Positions 16,173-22,015 of a DNA stretch of 22,015 nucleotides are shown here, one piece after another. The notes under the pieces are model-generated. The model was not told the origin of the DNA. It saw only the letters and a list, made by a program, of their open reading frames with translations, and made no database searches. Both the position numbers and the translations under genes were made by a program. The stretch's first letter is position 1. The number at the start of each line of letters is the position of its first letter. This DNA is from JAJFTV01 sp964532655 (GTDB lineage Bacteria > Chloroflexota > Anaerolineae > Anaerolineales > Anaerolineaceae), in contig CAZHMZ010000051.1 in assembly GCA_964532655.1 (NCBI GenBank), positions 1-22,015 on the forward strand, given 5' to 3'.

Positions 16173-17324
16173 TCAGCGAGAAATTTCGAAGGTGTAATCG
16201 ATGGCCCCTGCGCAAACGTTGCCCTGCTCAATGAGCTGGTTGGCAAAGTTATCCCAGGTGAAATCCATATCATCATCGTACATGTTGATGATGGATTTGT
16301 TCACGCAGCCTGAACCGGCATTATAGTTGGCCAGTGTAAACCGCCACAGATCTTCATATGAAGCATATTCGCCGGCTTTTTTCTCGGTGGTGTTGTAGAC
16401 GATCTGGTTCACCTGGTGGCAGTTGGCAACTAGCAGCTTGGCGAACAGATCGATGGATTGATTTACCCGGGCAATATCGATATTCCCTTCACAGGAATCG
16501 CAGTCCGCTTTGAGAAAATGGGTGGCGAAATAACCACGGATCATGGATTGTTCATACGGAGTTAAATCAGCATATCCGTAGTAGCAGGTATCTTTGCTGA
16601 AGAGCTCCGGGCATACTGCATTGTAGTATTCAGGATAGTACTGAAACAGACCGTCGAGACCAAAACTGGTTGCCTGCCCCAGACCATATTCATACTCCAC
16701 CCAGGTGGTGCCAGGCCAGAATTGTGTCTCGCGCGCGAAGAGGCGCTTGAGCAAATATGCCGGAACCCGGTTGTCTTTGGCGGCCTGCAAAATGATCTCG
16801 TCGAACTGGTTCTGCCAGGTGATCACCATGGGCAGTGCCTGTGCCAGACCGCATGCGTTGGCAGCGCCATTGAAAAAGACGCCGTTGTTTTCGCACATAC
16901 TGGCATCCACCAGTCCATTGCTGATCAAACGTCCGGCCAACAGGTTATACGGAATTTCTGTGTGCAGTTGTTCGGCTACCACCGGTGTCTGCAGCCAGGG
17001 CGGAATCACATCCACTTCTACATCCCAGGCTTCGGCGCAGATATCATGCGCGGTTACCAGATCATCCTGATAATAATAAGCCACTGAGGTGGTGGGGGGG
17101 TCTTCCTGACTGTTACGCGCCCCGGATTGAAATGGTAAATCACTCGATTTCAAATCGGTGACGGATTCAGCGGGAGCTTCGCTTTCCAATTTTTCAATTG
17201 GTTTGTCAAGTCCGCGGGAAGCAGCCAGGCTGTTAATGACATGAGACCCTGTGAACAACAACGTTAACAGGGTGGCAGCCTTGAGTAGAGTTTGAAGACG
17301 GGATTGATTGGATGTCATTTTCAT
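16173..17324 (-). CDS. Exported lytic transglycosylase-like (SLT-fold) protein
   Basis: This 383-residue protein has an N-terminal hydrophobic segment (about 13-35) consistent with a signal peptide or anchor, then a Ser/Glu/Pro-rich stretch. The second half resembles soluble lytic transglycosylases: YLLKRLFARETQFWP (190-204) carries the putative catalytic Glu199, YGLGQ (213-217) corresponds to the GLMQ motif, and ANYNAG (332-337) to the typical YNAG. Such enzymes cleave peptidoglycan strands and often open the wall for pili or secretion machines. There are ten cysteines, an even number, suggesting disulfides outside the cell. The assignment rests on motifs only, and the order is stretched compared with Slt proteins. 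The ATG at 17324 has a weak ribosome-binding site; the ATG at 17318 is an alternative. The cpaE-like gene is next on the same strand. Confidence 0.65.
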   Translation of the reverse strand: MKMTSNQSRLQTLLKAATLLTLLFTGSHVINSLAASRGLDKPIEKLESEAPAESVTDLKSSDLPFQSGARNSQEDPPTTSVAYYYQDDLVTAHDICAEAWDVEVDVIPPWLQTPVVAEQLHTEIPYNLLAGRLISNGLVDASMCENNGVFFNGAANACGLAQALPMVITWQNQFDEIILQAAKDNRVPAYLLKRLFARETQFWPGTTWVEYEYGLGQATSFGLDGLFQYYPEYYNAVCPELFSKDTCYYGYADLTPYEQSMIRGYFATHFLKADCDSCEGNIDIARVNQSIDLFAKLLVANCHQVNQIVYNTTEKKAGEYASYEDLWRFTLANYNAGSGCVNKSIINMYDDDMDFTWDNFANQLIEQGNVCAGAIDYTFEISR

Positions 17325-17361
17325 CCCATTATTCAGTTTTTATTTCCCACCAGACATACAA

Positions 17362-17390
17362 ATTGTAATCTACGCATTGTGTAAAGTCAA
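17362..17390 (-). promoter_or_regulatory. Sigma70-type promoter of the transglycosylase-like gene
   Basis: On the minus strand TTGACT (17390-17385, 5 of 6) is followed after exactly 17 bases by TACAAT (17367-17362, 5 of 6). Transcription would start near 17355, leaving a leader of about 30 bases before the ATG at 17324. Confidence 0.75.
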
Positions 17391-17677
17391 TCAAGACAGG
17401 ATGGGCAAAATTGAAATTTTGAATCTTGGTGACTGCAATCCGGCTTGAAAAACCGGCGAAAATAGTACACGATTTGGGGTGTACACCTGAGTCAATGTAA
17501 AAAATCAATGATTGATTATTGAAACACCTCCCCGAAACACCCGGATACATGAAAAACGGTTAAGGAATCCCCCTGATTAATCGAATGATCAACATTTTTC
17601 TCTCATTTGATGACTGAGTATGTTAGAATAAAAATGGGTGGAAAAACAATTGAACAAAGTCAGACCAGAACCTGGCA

Positions 17678-17686
17678 TGTTATAAT
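17678..17686 (+). promoter_or_regulatory. Extended -10 promoter just upstream of the YtxG-like gene
   Basis: TGT followed by a perfect TATAAT forms an extended -10 element (17678-17686). No good -35 is present, which extended -10 promoters can tolerate. The predicted start point (about 17693) is only 3-5 bases before the ATG at 17697, so the transcript would be nearly leaderless. This fits the absence of a ribosome-binding site. Confidence 0.5.
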
Positions 17687-17696
17687 TTTGATAAAT

Positions 17697-18161
17697 ATGG
17701 AAAAATTCACTGAAAATACAACAACTGAAGAACCCGGCTCAGTGAGCTATGATCCCAGCGTGCCTGCTGAACCTGCACCCCCACGGTCCAAGATGTGGGT
17801 GTACGTTTTGGCAGGCGTGATTATTCTGGGATTAATCATTGCTGGAAGTGTGTTTCTGTTTACCAGCGACGCATCAACCACCAGCAAGATCCGTGACATA
17901 TTCATCATCTTTATGGCATTAGAATCACTGGTGATCGGGGTAGCACTCATCGTACTGATCATTCAAATCGCTATCCTGACCAATCTGCTTCAAAATGAAG
18001 TGAAGCCAATACTGGAAAGTACAAATGAAACGGTAAGTACCTTAAAAGGTACTGTTCGGTTTCTGAGCGATAACCTGGCAGAACCGGTGATTGTCTTGAA
18101 TGAATACCTGGCTGGCATAAAACGATTCGGTGAAATCATTCGCCCCAGGAAAAAAATGTGA
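17697..18161 (+). CDS. Membrane protein, YtxG/DUF948-like, paired with YtxH
   Basis: This 154-residue protein starts MEKFTENTTTEEPGSVSYDP, an acidic, Pro-rich cytoplasmic-looking tail. Two transmembrane segments follow (about 34-56 and 68-92), then an amphipathic helical stretch LLQNEVKPILESTNETVSTL and a basic C-terminus (RPRKKM). The pattern of a membrane segment plus helical coil, directly upstream of a YtxH-like gene, recalls the B. subtilis ytxG-ytxH pair, but the sequence similarity is loose. Function is unknown; stress-related envelope roles are only suggested by that analogy. The frame is open back to a TTG at 17607 (and an ATG at 17634), but the promoter element inside that stretch and the residue make-up favour 17697. 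The ytxH start is 27 bases after its stop. Confidence 0.6.
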   Translation: MEKFTENTTTEEPGSVSYDPSVPAEPAPPRSKMWVYVLAGVIILGLIIAGSVFLFTSDASTTSKIRDIFIIFMALESLVIGVALIVLIIQIAILTNLLQNEVKPILESTNETVSTLKGTVRFLSDNLAEPVIVLNEYLAGIKRFGEIIRPRKKM

Positions 18162-18188
18162 TCAAGAATCATTGAAAGGAGTAATGAT

Positions 18189-18578
18189 ATGGCAGAACGA
18201 GATGAATTTGGAGCTTTCCTGATTGGATTCGTGGTAGGCGGATTAACAGGGGCCATCACGGCGCTTTTGCTTGCACCACAATCCGGTACAGAAACCCGGG
18301 CGTTGATTAAGGATAAATCGGTTGAATTGCGCGACAAGGCAGCCGAGACTTTAGAAGAGGCTTACGCCCAGGCTGAAGCCGCCGCTGTTGAGGCAAGATC
18401 ACGCTTTGATGATCTGGCCAAAACAACCAAAGATAAAGCCTCCGAACTGCAAAATCGCGGCAAGATCCTTCTGGAAGAACAGAAGGCAAAGGTGACTAAA
18501 GCGGCCAGAGATGTAAAAGAAACCGCTGAAGATATGACACCTCCGTCCATGTCGACTGACAAACCACAAATCGGATAA
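18189..18578 (+). CDS. YtxH domain-containing protein
   Basis: This 129-residue protein has one N-terminal transmembrane segment, FGAFLIGFVVGGLTGAITAL (about 7-26), followed by the family hallmark LLLAPQSGTETRALIKDKS. A long Ala/Glu/Lys-rich amphipathic helix (about 45-115) and a short polar tail follow. This matches YtxH (gas-vesicle-like) proteins, small membrane-anchored proteins with poorly known roles and general-stress links in B. subtilis. The ATG at 18189 has a strong AAAGGAG 7 bases upstream, in contrast to the gene before it. The pair is probably co-transcribed and ends at the terminator at 18599-18622. Confidence 0.85.
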   Translation: MAERDEFGAFLIGFVVGGLTGAITALLLAPQSGTETRALIKDKSVELRDKAAETLEEAYAQAEAAAVEARSRFDDLAKTTKDKASELQNRGKILLEEQKAKVTKAARDVKETAEDMTPPSMSTDKPQIG

Positions 18579-18598
18579 GAAAAGTTCAGGAAACCCTG

Positions 18599-18627
18599 AA
18601 GCCTGTCAGACATGACAGGCTTTTCAT
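18599..18627 (+). terminator. Intrinsic terminator after ytxH
   Basis: AAGCCTGTCA (18599-18608) and TGACAGGCTT (18613-18622) form a perfect 10-bp stem with a 4-base loop, followed by TTCATTT. It starts 21 bases after the ytxH stop. Confidence 0.8.
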
Positions 18628-18638
18628 TTAAGTATGGG

Positions 18639-18644
18639 TATAAT
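18639..18644 (+). promoter_or_regulatory. Possible -10 box for the spermidine-synthase-like gene
   Basis: A perfect TATAAT lies 26 bases before the start codon and just after the ytxH terminator. No clear -35 box is found at 16-18 bases upstream, where the sequence is the terminator stem. The location suits a promoter for the following two-gene operon. Confidence 0.35.
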
Positions 18645-18670
18645 TCTCTTATCCCATTGGCGGAGTTCTC

Positions 18671-20224
18671 ATGCGAAAACCTCTCATCTTTACTGTCTTC
18701 GTTTCAGGTTTCAGTTCTCTGGCTGTAGAAATGGCTGCCTCACGGCTGCTGGGCAACGTTTTTGGTACCAGCAACCTGGTTTGGGCCAGTATCATCGGTC
18801 TCATTTTAATTTATCTTGCCCTCGGGTACTTTCTGGGCGGGTACTGGGCTGACCGGTCACCGCATACCCGTACGTTTTACCACATCCTGATCTGGGCATC
18901 GGTGATGGTAGCGCTGGTGCCGGCAGTCTCCAAACCGGTTTTACGGGCCGCTGCTGACGCATTTGATCAGCTTCAGTTGGGGATTTTATTTGGGTCTTTC
19001 AGTGCTGTGCTGGTGCTGCTGTTCATTCCTATCACGTTACTGGGTACCGCTTCGCCGTTTGCTATCAAACTGGGCGTCTCGCAGTCAGATCAGGTGGGGC
19101 GCACATCCGGGAAGATCTATGCCATATCCACCCTCGGGTCGTTTATCGGCACGTTTTTACCGGTACTGCTGTTTATCCCGCTGATCGGTACATACAGGAC
19201 GTTTCTGCTGTCCGGATTCCTGCTGCTGGTCACGGCGTTGATCTGTTACGCACTTACGGATGGATGGAAGGCGATCCTGCCGTATTTATGGGCTCCAGTT
19301 CTGGTGATCGCATTGTGGATCTGGGGAGTTGACGGACAGATCAAAAATACCACCGGGCAGGTGTACGAATCGGAATCAGCGTACAACTATATCCAAGTGC
19401 TTGAACAGGACGGCTACCGGTTTCTGCGTTTGAACGAGGGGCAGGGCATCCATTCTGTCTACCATCCCACCCAATTGAATTACTGGGGTTCATGGGAACA
19501 GGTGCTGGTTGGCCCATTTTTCAATGAGGCCCCCTACCTGCCTGAACAGGTGGATCGGATTGCCGTGGTGGGACTGGCAGCCGGAACCACGGCCCGCCAG
19601 GCGACTCTGGCATTTGAGGATGTAGTGATCGACGGCTGGGAGATCGACCCGGAGATTGTGAAGGTTGGACGCGAGTATTTTGATATGAACGAACCCAACC
19701 TGAATGTGTATGTGCAGGACGGTCGCTGGGGTCTGGAAAAAAGCGAATATTTGTACGACATCATCAGTGTGGATGCGTACCGGCCCCCGTACATCCCTTA
19801 TCACATGACCACGCAGGAATTCTTTCAGATTGCCCGAGATCATCTCACCGAGCAGGGTGTGTTGGTGATCAATGTGGGGCGCGGGAATACCGACCGGCGG
19901 TTGATTAATTCGTTGGGGAGCACCATTTTATCCGTCTTTCCCAGCGTCCATGTGGTGGATATCCCCAACACCTTTAATTCGATCATTTTTGCCACCAATC
20001 AGCCCACCAGCAGCGAGAACCTGCAGGCCAACCTGAACCTGCTGCTGCAATCAGGTGACACGCCACAGCTTCTGCTGGAGAGTGTGACATTAGCAGCCCA
20101 AAATCTGCAGGGGCCGGTGACGGCCAGCCAGGTGTTTACCGATGATAAAGCACCCATCGAGTGGATCACCAATACCATGGTGATGGATTTTCTTTTTTCT
20201 GATGATATGACGGGGATGCAATGA
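18671..20224 (+). CDS. Membrane-fused spermidine synthase-like protein
   Basis: The N-terminal 220 residues contain about six to seven hydrophobic segments, beginning FVSGFSSLAVEMAASRLLG, typical of fused MFS/spermidine synthase proteins. The C-terminal part is a Rossmann methyltransferase-like domain: VVGLAAGTTARQ (299-310) for the nucleotide-binding loop, WEIDPEIV (323-330), QDGRWGL (349-355), and ISVDAYRPPYIPYHMTTQEF (365-384). The sequence after the catalytic-site Asp368 differs from classical SpeE (DSTDP type), so polyamine synthesis is not assured. The family's true product is not settled. The ATG at 18671 has GGAG 6 bases upstream. The stop codon overlaps the start of the DUF1461 gene (ATGA), so the two are translationally coupled. 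Confidence 0.88.
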   Translation: MRKPLIFTVFVSGFSSLAVEMAASRLLGNVFGTSNLVWASIIGLILIYLALGYFLGGYWADRSPHTRTFYHILIWASVMVALVPAVSKPVLRAAADAFDQLQLGILFGSFSAVLVLLFIPITLLGTASPFAIKLGVSQSDQVGRTSGKIYAISTLGSFIGTFLPVLLFIPLIGTYRTFLLSGFLLLVTALICYALTDGWKAILPYLWAPVLVIALWIWGVDGQIKNTTGQVYESESAYNYIQVLEQDGYRFLRLNEGQGIHSVYHPTQLNYWGSWEQVLVGPFFNEAPYLPEQVDRIAVVGLAAGTTARQATLAFEDVVIDGWEIDPEIVKVGREYFDMNEPNLNVYVQDGRWGLEKSEYLYDIISVDAYRPPYIPYHMTTQEFFQIARDHLTEQGVLVINVGRGNTDRRLINSLGSTILSVFPSVHVVDIPNTFNSIIFATNQPTSSENLQANLNLLLQSGDTPQLLLESVTLAAQNLQGPVTASQVFTDDKAPIEWITNTMVMDFLFSDDMTGMQ

Positions 20225-20907
20225 ATAAGATCATTTCGATTATAAAAGTATTGACCATCATCGTGGTAGTTGCATTTTTGCTGCTGACCTCCGTGCGTTT
20301 CTTATTGAGCCCGTTATTCCTGCGCATCGAGTATAAGATGCCCGGCTTTCCGGAGGACCAGTTTGGCTTTTCTGCGAAGGAAAGATTGGAATGGGCGAAC
20401 ATTTCACTGACCTATCTGCTTAACCGGGAAGGACCGGATTTCCTGGGCCAGTACAGCCTGGCCAATGGTGAACCCCTGTATGACGATCGCGAACTGCAGC
20501 ACATGATCGATGTGAAAAACCTGATCAGCAAGGCGATGATCACCTGGTATATCACCATTGCCCTGTTGATCCTGTTTGGGTTGTTTGCCACCGAGGCAAA
20601 ATTCCTGCCTGATTTCTGGCAGGCCTTCTCCAGGGGCGGCATGGCCACCCTGGTGTTGATTGTTGTGATCATCTTTGGCGTGCTGGCCAGTTTTGACTGG
20701 CTGTTCACTGCCTTTCACCGCATTTTCTTCGAGGGCGATACGTGGTTGTTCCGCTATTCAGATACACTCATCCGGCTGTTCCCGATCCGTTTCTGGCAGG
20801 ATGCGTTTATCTTCATGGGTGTGCTATCGGCCGTGGGCGGGATTATCGTTTACGTGGTCGGCAGGATTGCACGACAAAAGGCTCTGAAAATCGAAACAGG
20901 TTCGTAA
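20221..20907 (+). CDS. DUF1461 / TIGR01906-family integral membrane protein
   Basis: This 228-residue protein has about four transmembrane segments (roughly 8-30, 108-126, 141-160 and 197-217). Two recognisable family stretches are FGFSAKERLEWANISLTYLL (about 48-67) and the segment from FHRIFFEGDTWLF to DTLIRLFPIRFW, which is the signature of DUF1461. The loop between the first two membrane segments is long and probably outside. Function is unknown for the whole family. Its ATG overlaps the stop of the preceding gene by four bases, so it should be made together with the spermidine-synthase-like protein. It ends before a bidirectional terminator facing gpmI. Confidence 0.85.
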   Translation: MNKIISIIKVLTIIVVVAFLLLTSVRFLLSPLFLRIEYKMPGFPEDQFGFSAKERLEWANISLTYLLNREGPDFLGQYSLANGEPLYDDRELQHMIDVKNLISKAMITWYITIALLILFGLFATEAKFLPDFWQAFSRGGMATLVLIVVIIFGVLASFDWLFTAFHRIFFEGDTWLFRYSDTLIRLFPIRFWQDAFIFMGVLSAVGGIIVYVVGRIARQKALKIETGS

Positions 20908-20941
20908 GCCCCTCTCCCGGCTTCAACGATCTTTCCGTATC

Positions 20942-20976
20942 AAAAAAGGGACGTTTCGTCGAAACGTCCCTTATGT
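20942..20976. terminator. Bidirectional terminator between DUF1461 gene and gpmI
   Basis: AAGGGACGTTTC (20946-20957) and GAAACGTCCCTT (20961-20972) form a perfect 12-bp stem with a 3-base loop. On the minus strand it is followed by a run of six Ts (20947-20942), a strong terminator for gpmI. On the plus strand it is followed by a moderately T-rich sequence (ATGTTTATATTTAG). Confidence 0.85.
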
Positions 20977-20991
20977 TTATATTTAGTCAAT

Positions 20992-22015
20992 TTATTCCGA
21001 GCAATCCTCGATCAGGCTTTTGCCGGTCATGACAGCCGGTTTTTCAACCCCCATCAAATCCAGTACGGTGGGGGCAACATCCTGCAGGCCGCCCTGCGGA
21101 CGAAGCCGGTAGTACTTCTGCCCGATCACAAATAAACGAACGGGATTGGTGGTGTGGTAAGTGTGCGGTTCGTTGCGGATGCGATCGTACATCATTTCAG
21201 CATTACCGTGGTCAGCAGTGATGATGGCGACGCCGTTTTTATCCAGGATGCTCTTCAACACTTTGCCCACGCATTCATCCACCGTTTCAGCGGCTTTGAT
21301 GCCCGCATCCAGGATGCCTGAATGCCCCACCATATCACAGTTCGCATAGTTGACAATGATAAAATCATCAACGCCGGTTTCAAGCCGTTTGAGGATCACA
21401 TCCGTCAGTTCGTAGGCGCTCATCTCCGGTTTGAGGTCATAAGTGGCTACTTTGGGGGAGGGCACCATCTGCCGTTCTTCACCGGGGAAGGGTTCTTCAC
21501 GCCCGCCGTTCAGGAAAAAGGTGACGTGACCGTATTTTTCAGTTTCAGCAGAGTGGAACTGGCGCAATCCGTGATCGCTGATCACCTGGGCCAGCGGCTG
21601 ATCGACATTTTCTTTCGGGAAGATGACCGTAACGGGCAGATTGGCTTCATATTCGGTGAAGTTGAGCACATGCAATTTGGAAAGAAACTCACCGCGTTCA
21701 AAACCTGAAAAATCAGGCAGAACAAAGCTTTTCACAATCTGGCGCATCCGGTCAGCTCTGAAGTTGTAGAACAGGAGCACATCACCATCTTCGACGGTCA
21801 GTTCCTGGGCGGGGGCGCTGTTCACCAGTGTGGGCTTGATAAACTCATCCCCCACATTGTCATTGTAGGAATTTTGCACCGCTTCAGCCGCGGTGGAGGC
21901 CGACAGACCCTGCCGCTTGACATAAGCCTGGTAAGCCAGTTGGGTACGATCCCAACGCTTGTCGCGGTCCATGGCGTAATAGCGCCCGATCACCGTGGCG
22001 ACTTTGGCCTGGTGG
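20992..22015 (-). CDS. gpmI: 2,3-bisphosphoglycerate-independent phosphoglycerate mutase, C-terminal two thirds (cut by window edge)
   Basis: The frame is open to the right edge, where it reads HQAKVATVIGRYYAMDRDKR, the middle of GpmI. About 340 of the usual 510-550 residues are present. Visible motifs are GRYYAMDRDKRW, YNFRADRMRQ (substrate-binding arginines), NYANCDMVGHSG (metal-binding Asp and His) and TADHGNAE (metal-binding Asp-His pair), all in normal order. The enzyme interconverts 3- and 2-phosphoglycerate in glycolysis, using two Mn ions and a phosphoserine intermediate; that serine lies in the missing N-terminal part. A GTG at 21993 is an internal valine codon, not the start. It is convergent with the DUF1461 gene and ends 16 bases before the shared terminator. 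Confidence 0.96.
   Translation of the reverse strand, partial: HQAKVATVIGRYYAMDRDKRWDRTQLAYQAYVKRQGLSASTAAEAVQNSYNDNVGDEFIKPTLVNSAPAQELTVEDGDVLLFYNFRADRMRQIVKSFVLPDFSGFERGEFLSKLHVLNFTEYEANLPVTVIFPKENVDQPLAQVISDHGLRQFHSAETEKYGHVTFFLNGGREEPFPGEERQMVPSPKVATYDLKPEMSAYELTDVILKRLETGVDDFIIVNYANCDMVGHSGILDAGIKAAETVDECVGKVLKSILDKNGVAIITADHGNAEMMYDRIRNEPHTYHTTNPVRLFVIGQKYYRLRPQGGLQDVAPTVLDLMGVEKPAVMTGKSLIEDCSE

Larger units (their letters stand above)
17325..17696. other. Divergent intergenic region
   Basis: These 372 bases lie between the divergent transglycosylase-like and YtxG-like genes. They hold the minus-strand promoter at 17362-17390, the extended -10 element at 17678-17686, and the inverted repeat GTACAC (17465-17470) / GTGTAC (17479-17484). 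The codons from 17607 to 17696 are open in frame with the YtxG-like gene, but their composition does not look like protein. A 73-codon minus-strand frame at 17329-17550 lacks a ribosome-binding site and is not called. Confidence 0.5.

Noticed and set aside
17329..17550. 73-codon minus-strand frame just before the transglycosylase-like gene
   Set aside because: No ribosome-binding site, no recognisable motif, and it covers the consensus promoter at 17362-17390.
21991..21993. GTG as a start codon for gpmI
   Set aside because: The frame continues upstream to the window edge with GpmI-like sequence (HQAKVAT), so this is an internal valine codon.

Overview
The window looks like chromosomal DNA from a Chloroflexota bacterium, most likely class Anaerolineae. 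This is inferred from gene content and protein style, not from a marker gene. The supports are the nusA-ylxR-infB-rbfA-nrnA-truB-ribF order with a short IF-2 and a long acidic/lysine NusA tail, a DUF1461 membrane protein next to a membrane-fused spermidine-synthase-like protein, and CpaF/CpaE-type Tad proteins. No rRNA, tRNA, CRISPR array or insertion sequence was seen.

Region 1 (1-7104, minus strand) is a conserved translation and RNA-processing operon read from right to left: nusA, ylxR, infB, rbfA, nrnA-type DHH phosphoesterase, truB and ribF (cut by the window edge). A good sigma70-type promoter lies at 7076-7104, and structured intergenic RNA elements sit before nusA, between nusA and ylxR, and between infB and rbfA. 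rimP, the usual first gene, is not in front of nusA.

Region 2 (7148-11295) is an accessory redox module. A 12-transmembrane protein with a C-terminal LuxR-type DNA-binding domain is divergent from a Tat-exported lipoprotein flavoprotein of the fumarate-reductase flavoprotein superfamily, which is followed by a small six-haem c-type cytochrome lipoprotein. The arrangement resembles the flavoprotein/cytochrome/LuxR respiratory reductase sets of Eggerthella-type Coriobacteriia (for example Cgr1/Cgr2). The flavoprotein lacks the histidines that bind fumarate in true fumarate reductases, so its electron acceptor is unknown. This is the best candidate for an undescribed system.

Region 3 (11296-17324) carries Tad/Flp-pilus-type and signalling genes. 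cpaF (plus) converges on a minus-strand run made of an exported lytic-transglycosylase-like protein, a CpaE/TadZ-like protein with a degenerate receiver, and an HD-GYP protein. A bidirectional terminator separates cpaF from the HD-GYP gene.

Region 4 (17325-22015) holds a YtxG-like/YtxH pair (plus), a membrane-fused spermidine-synthase-like protein translationally coupled to a DUF1461 protein (plus), and the convergent 3' part of gpmI (minus), with a bidirectional terminator between the last two.
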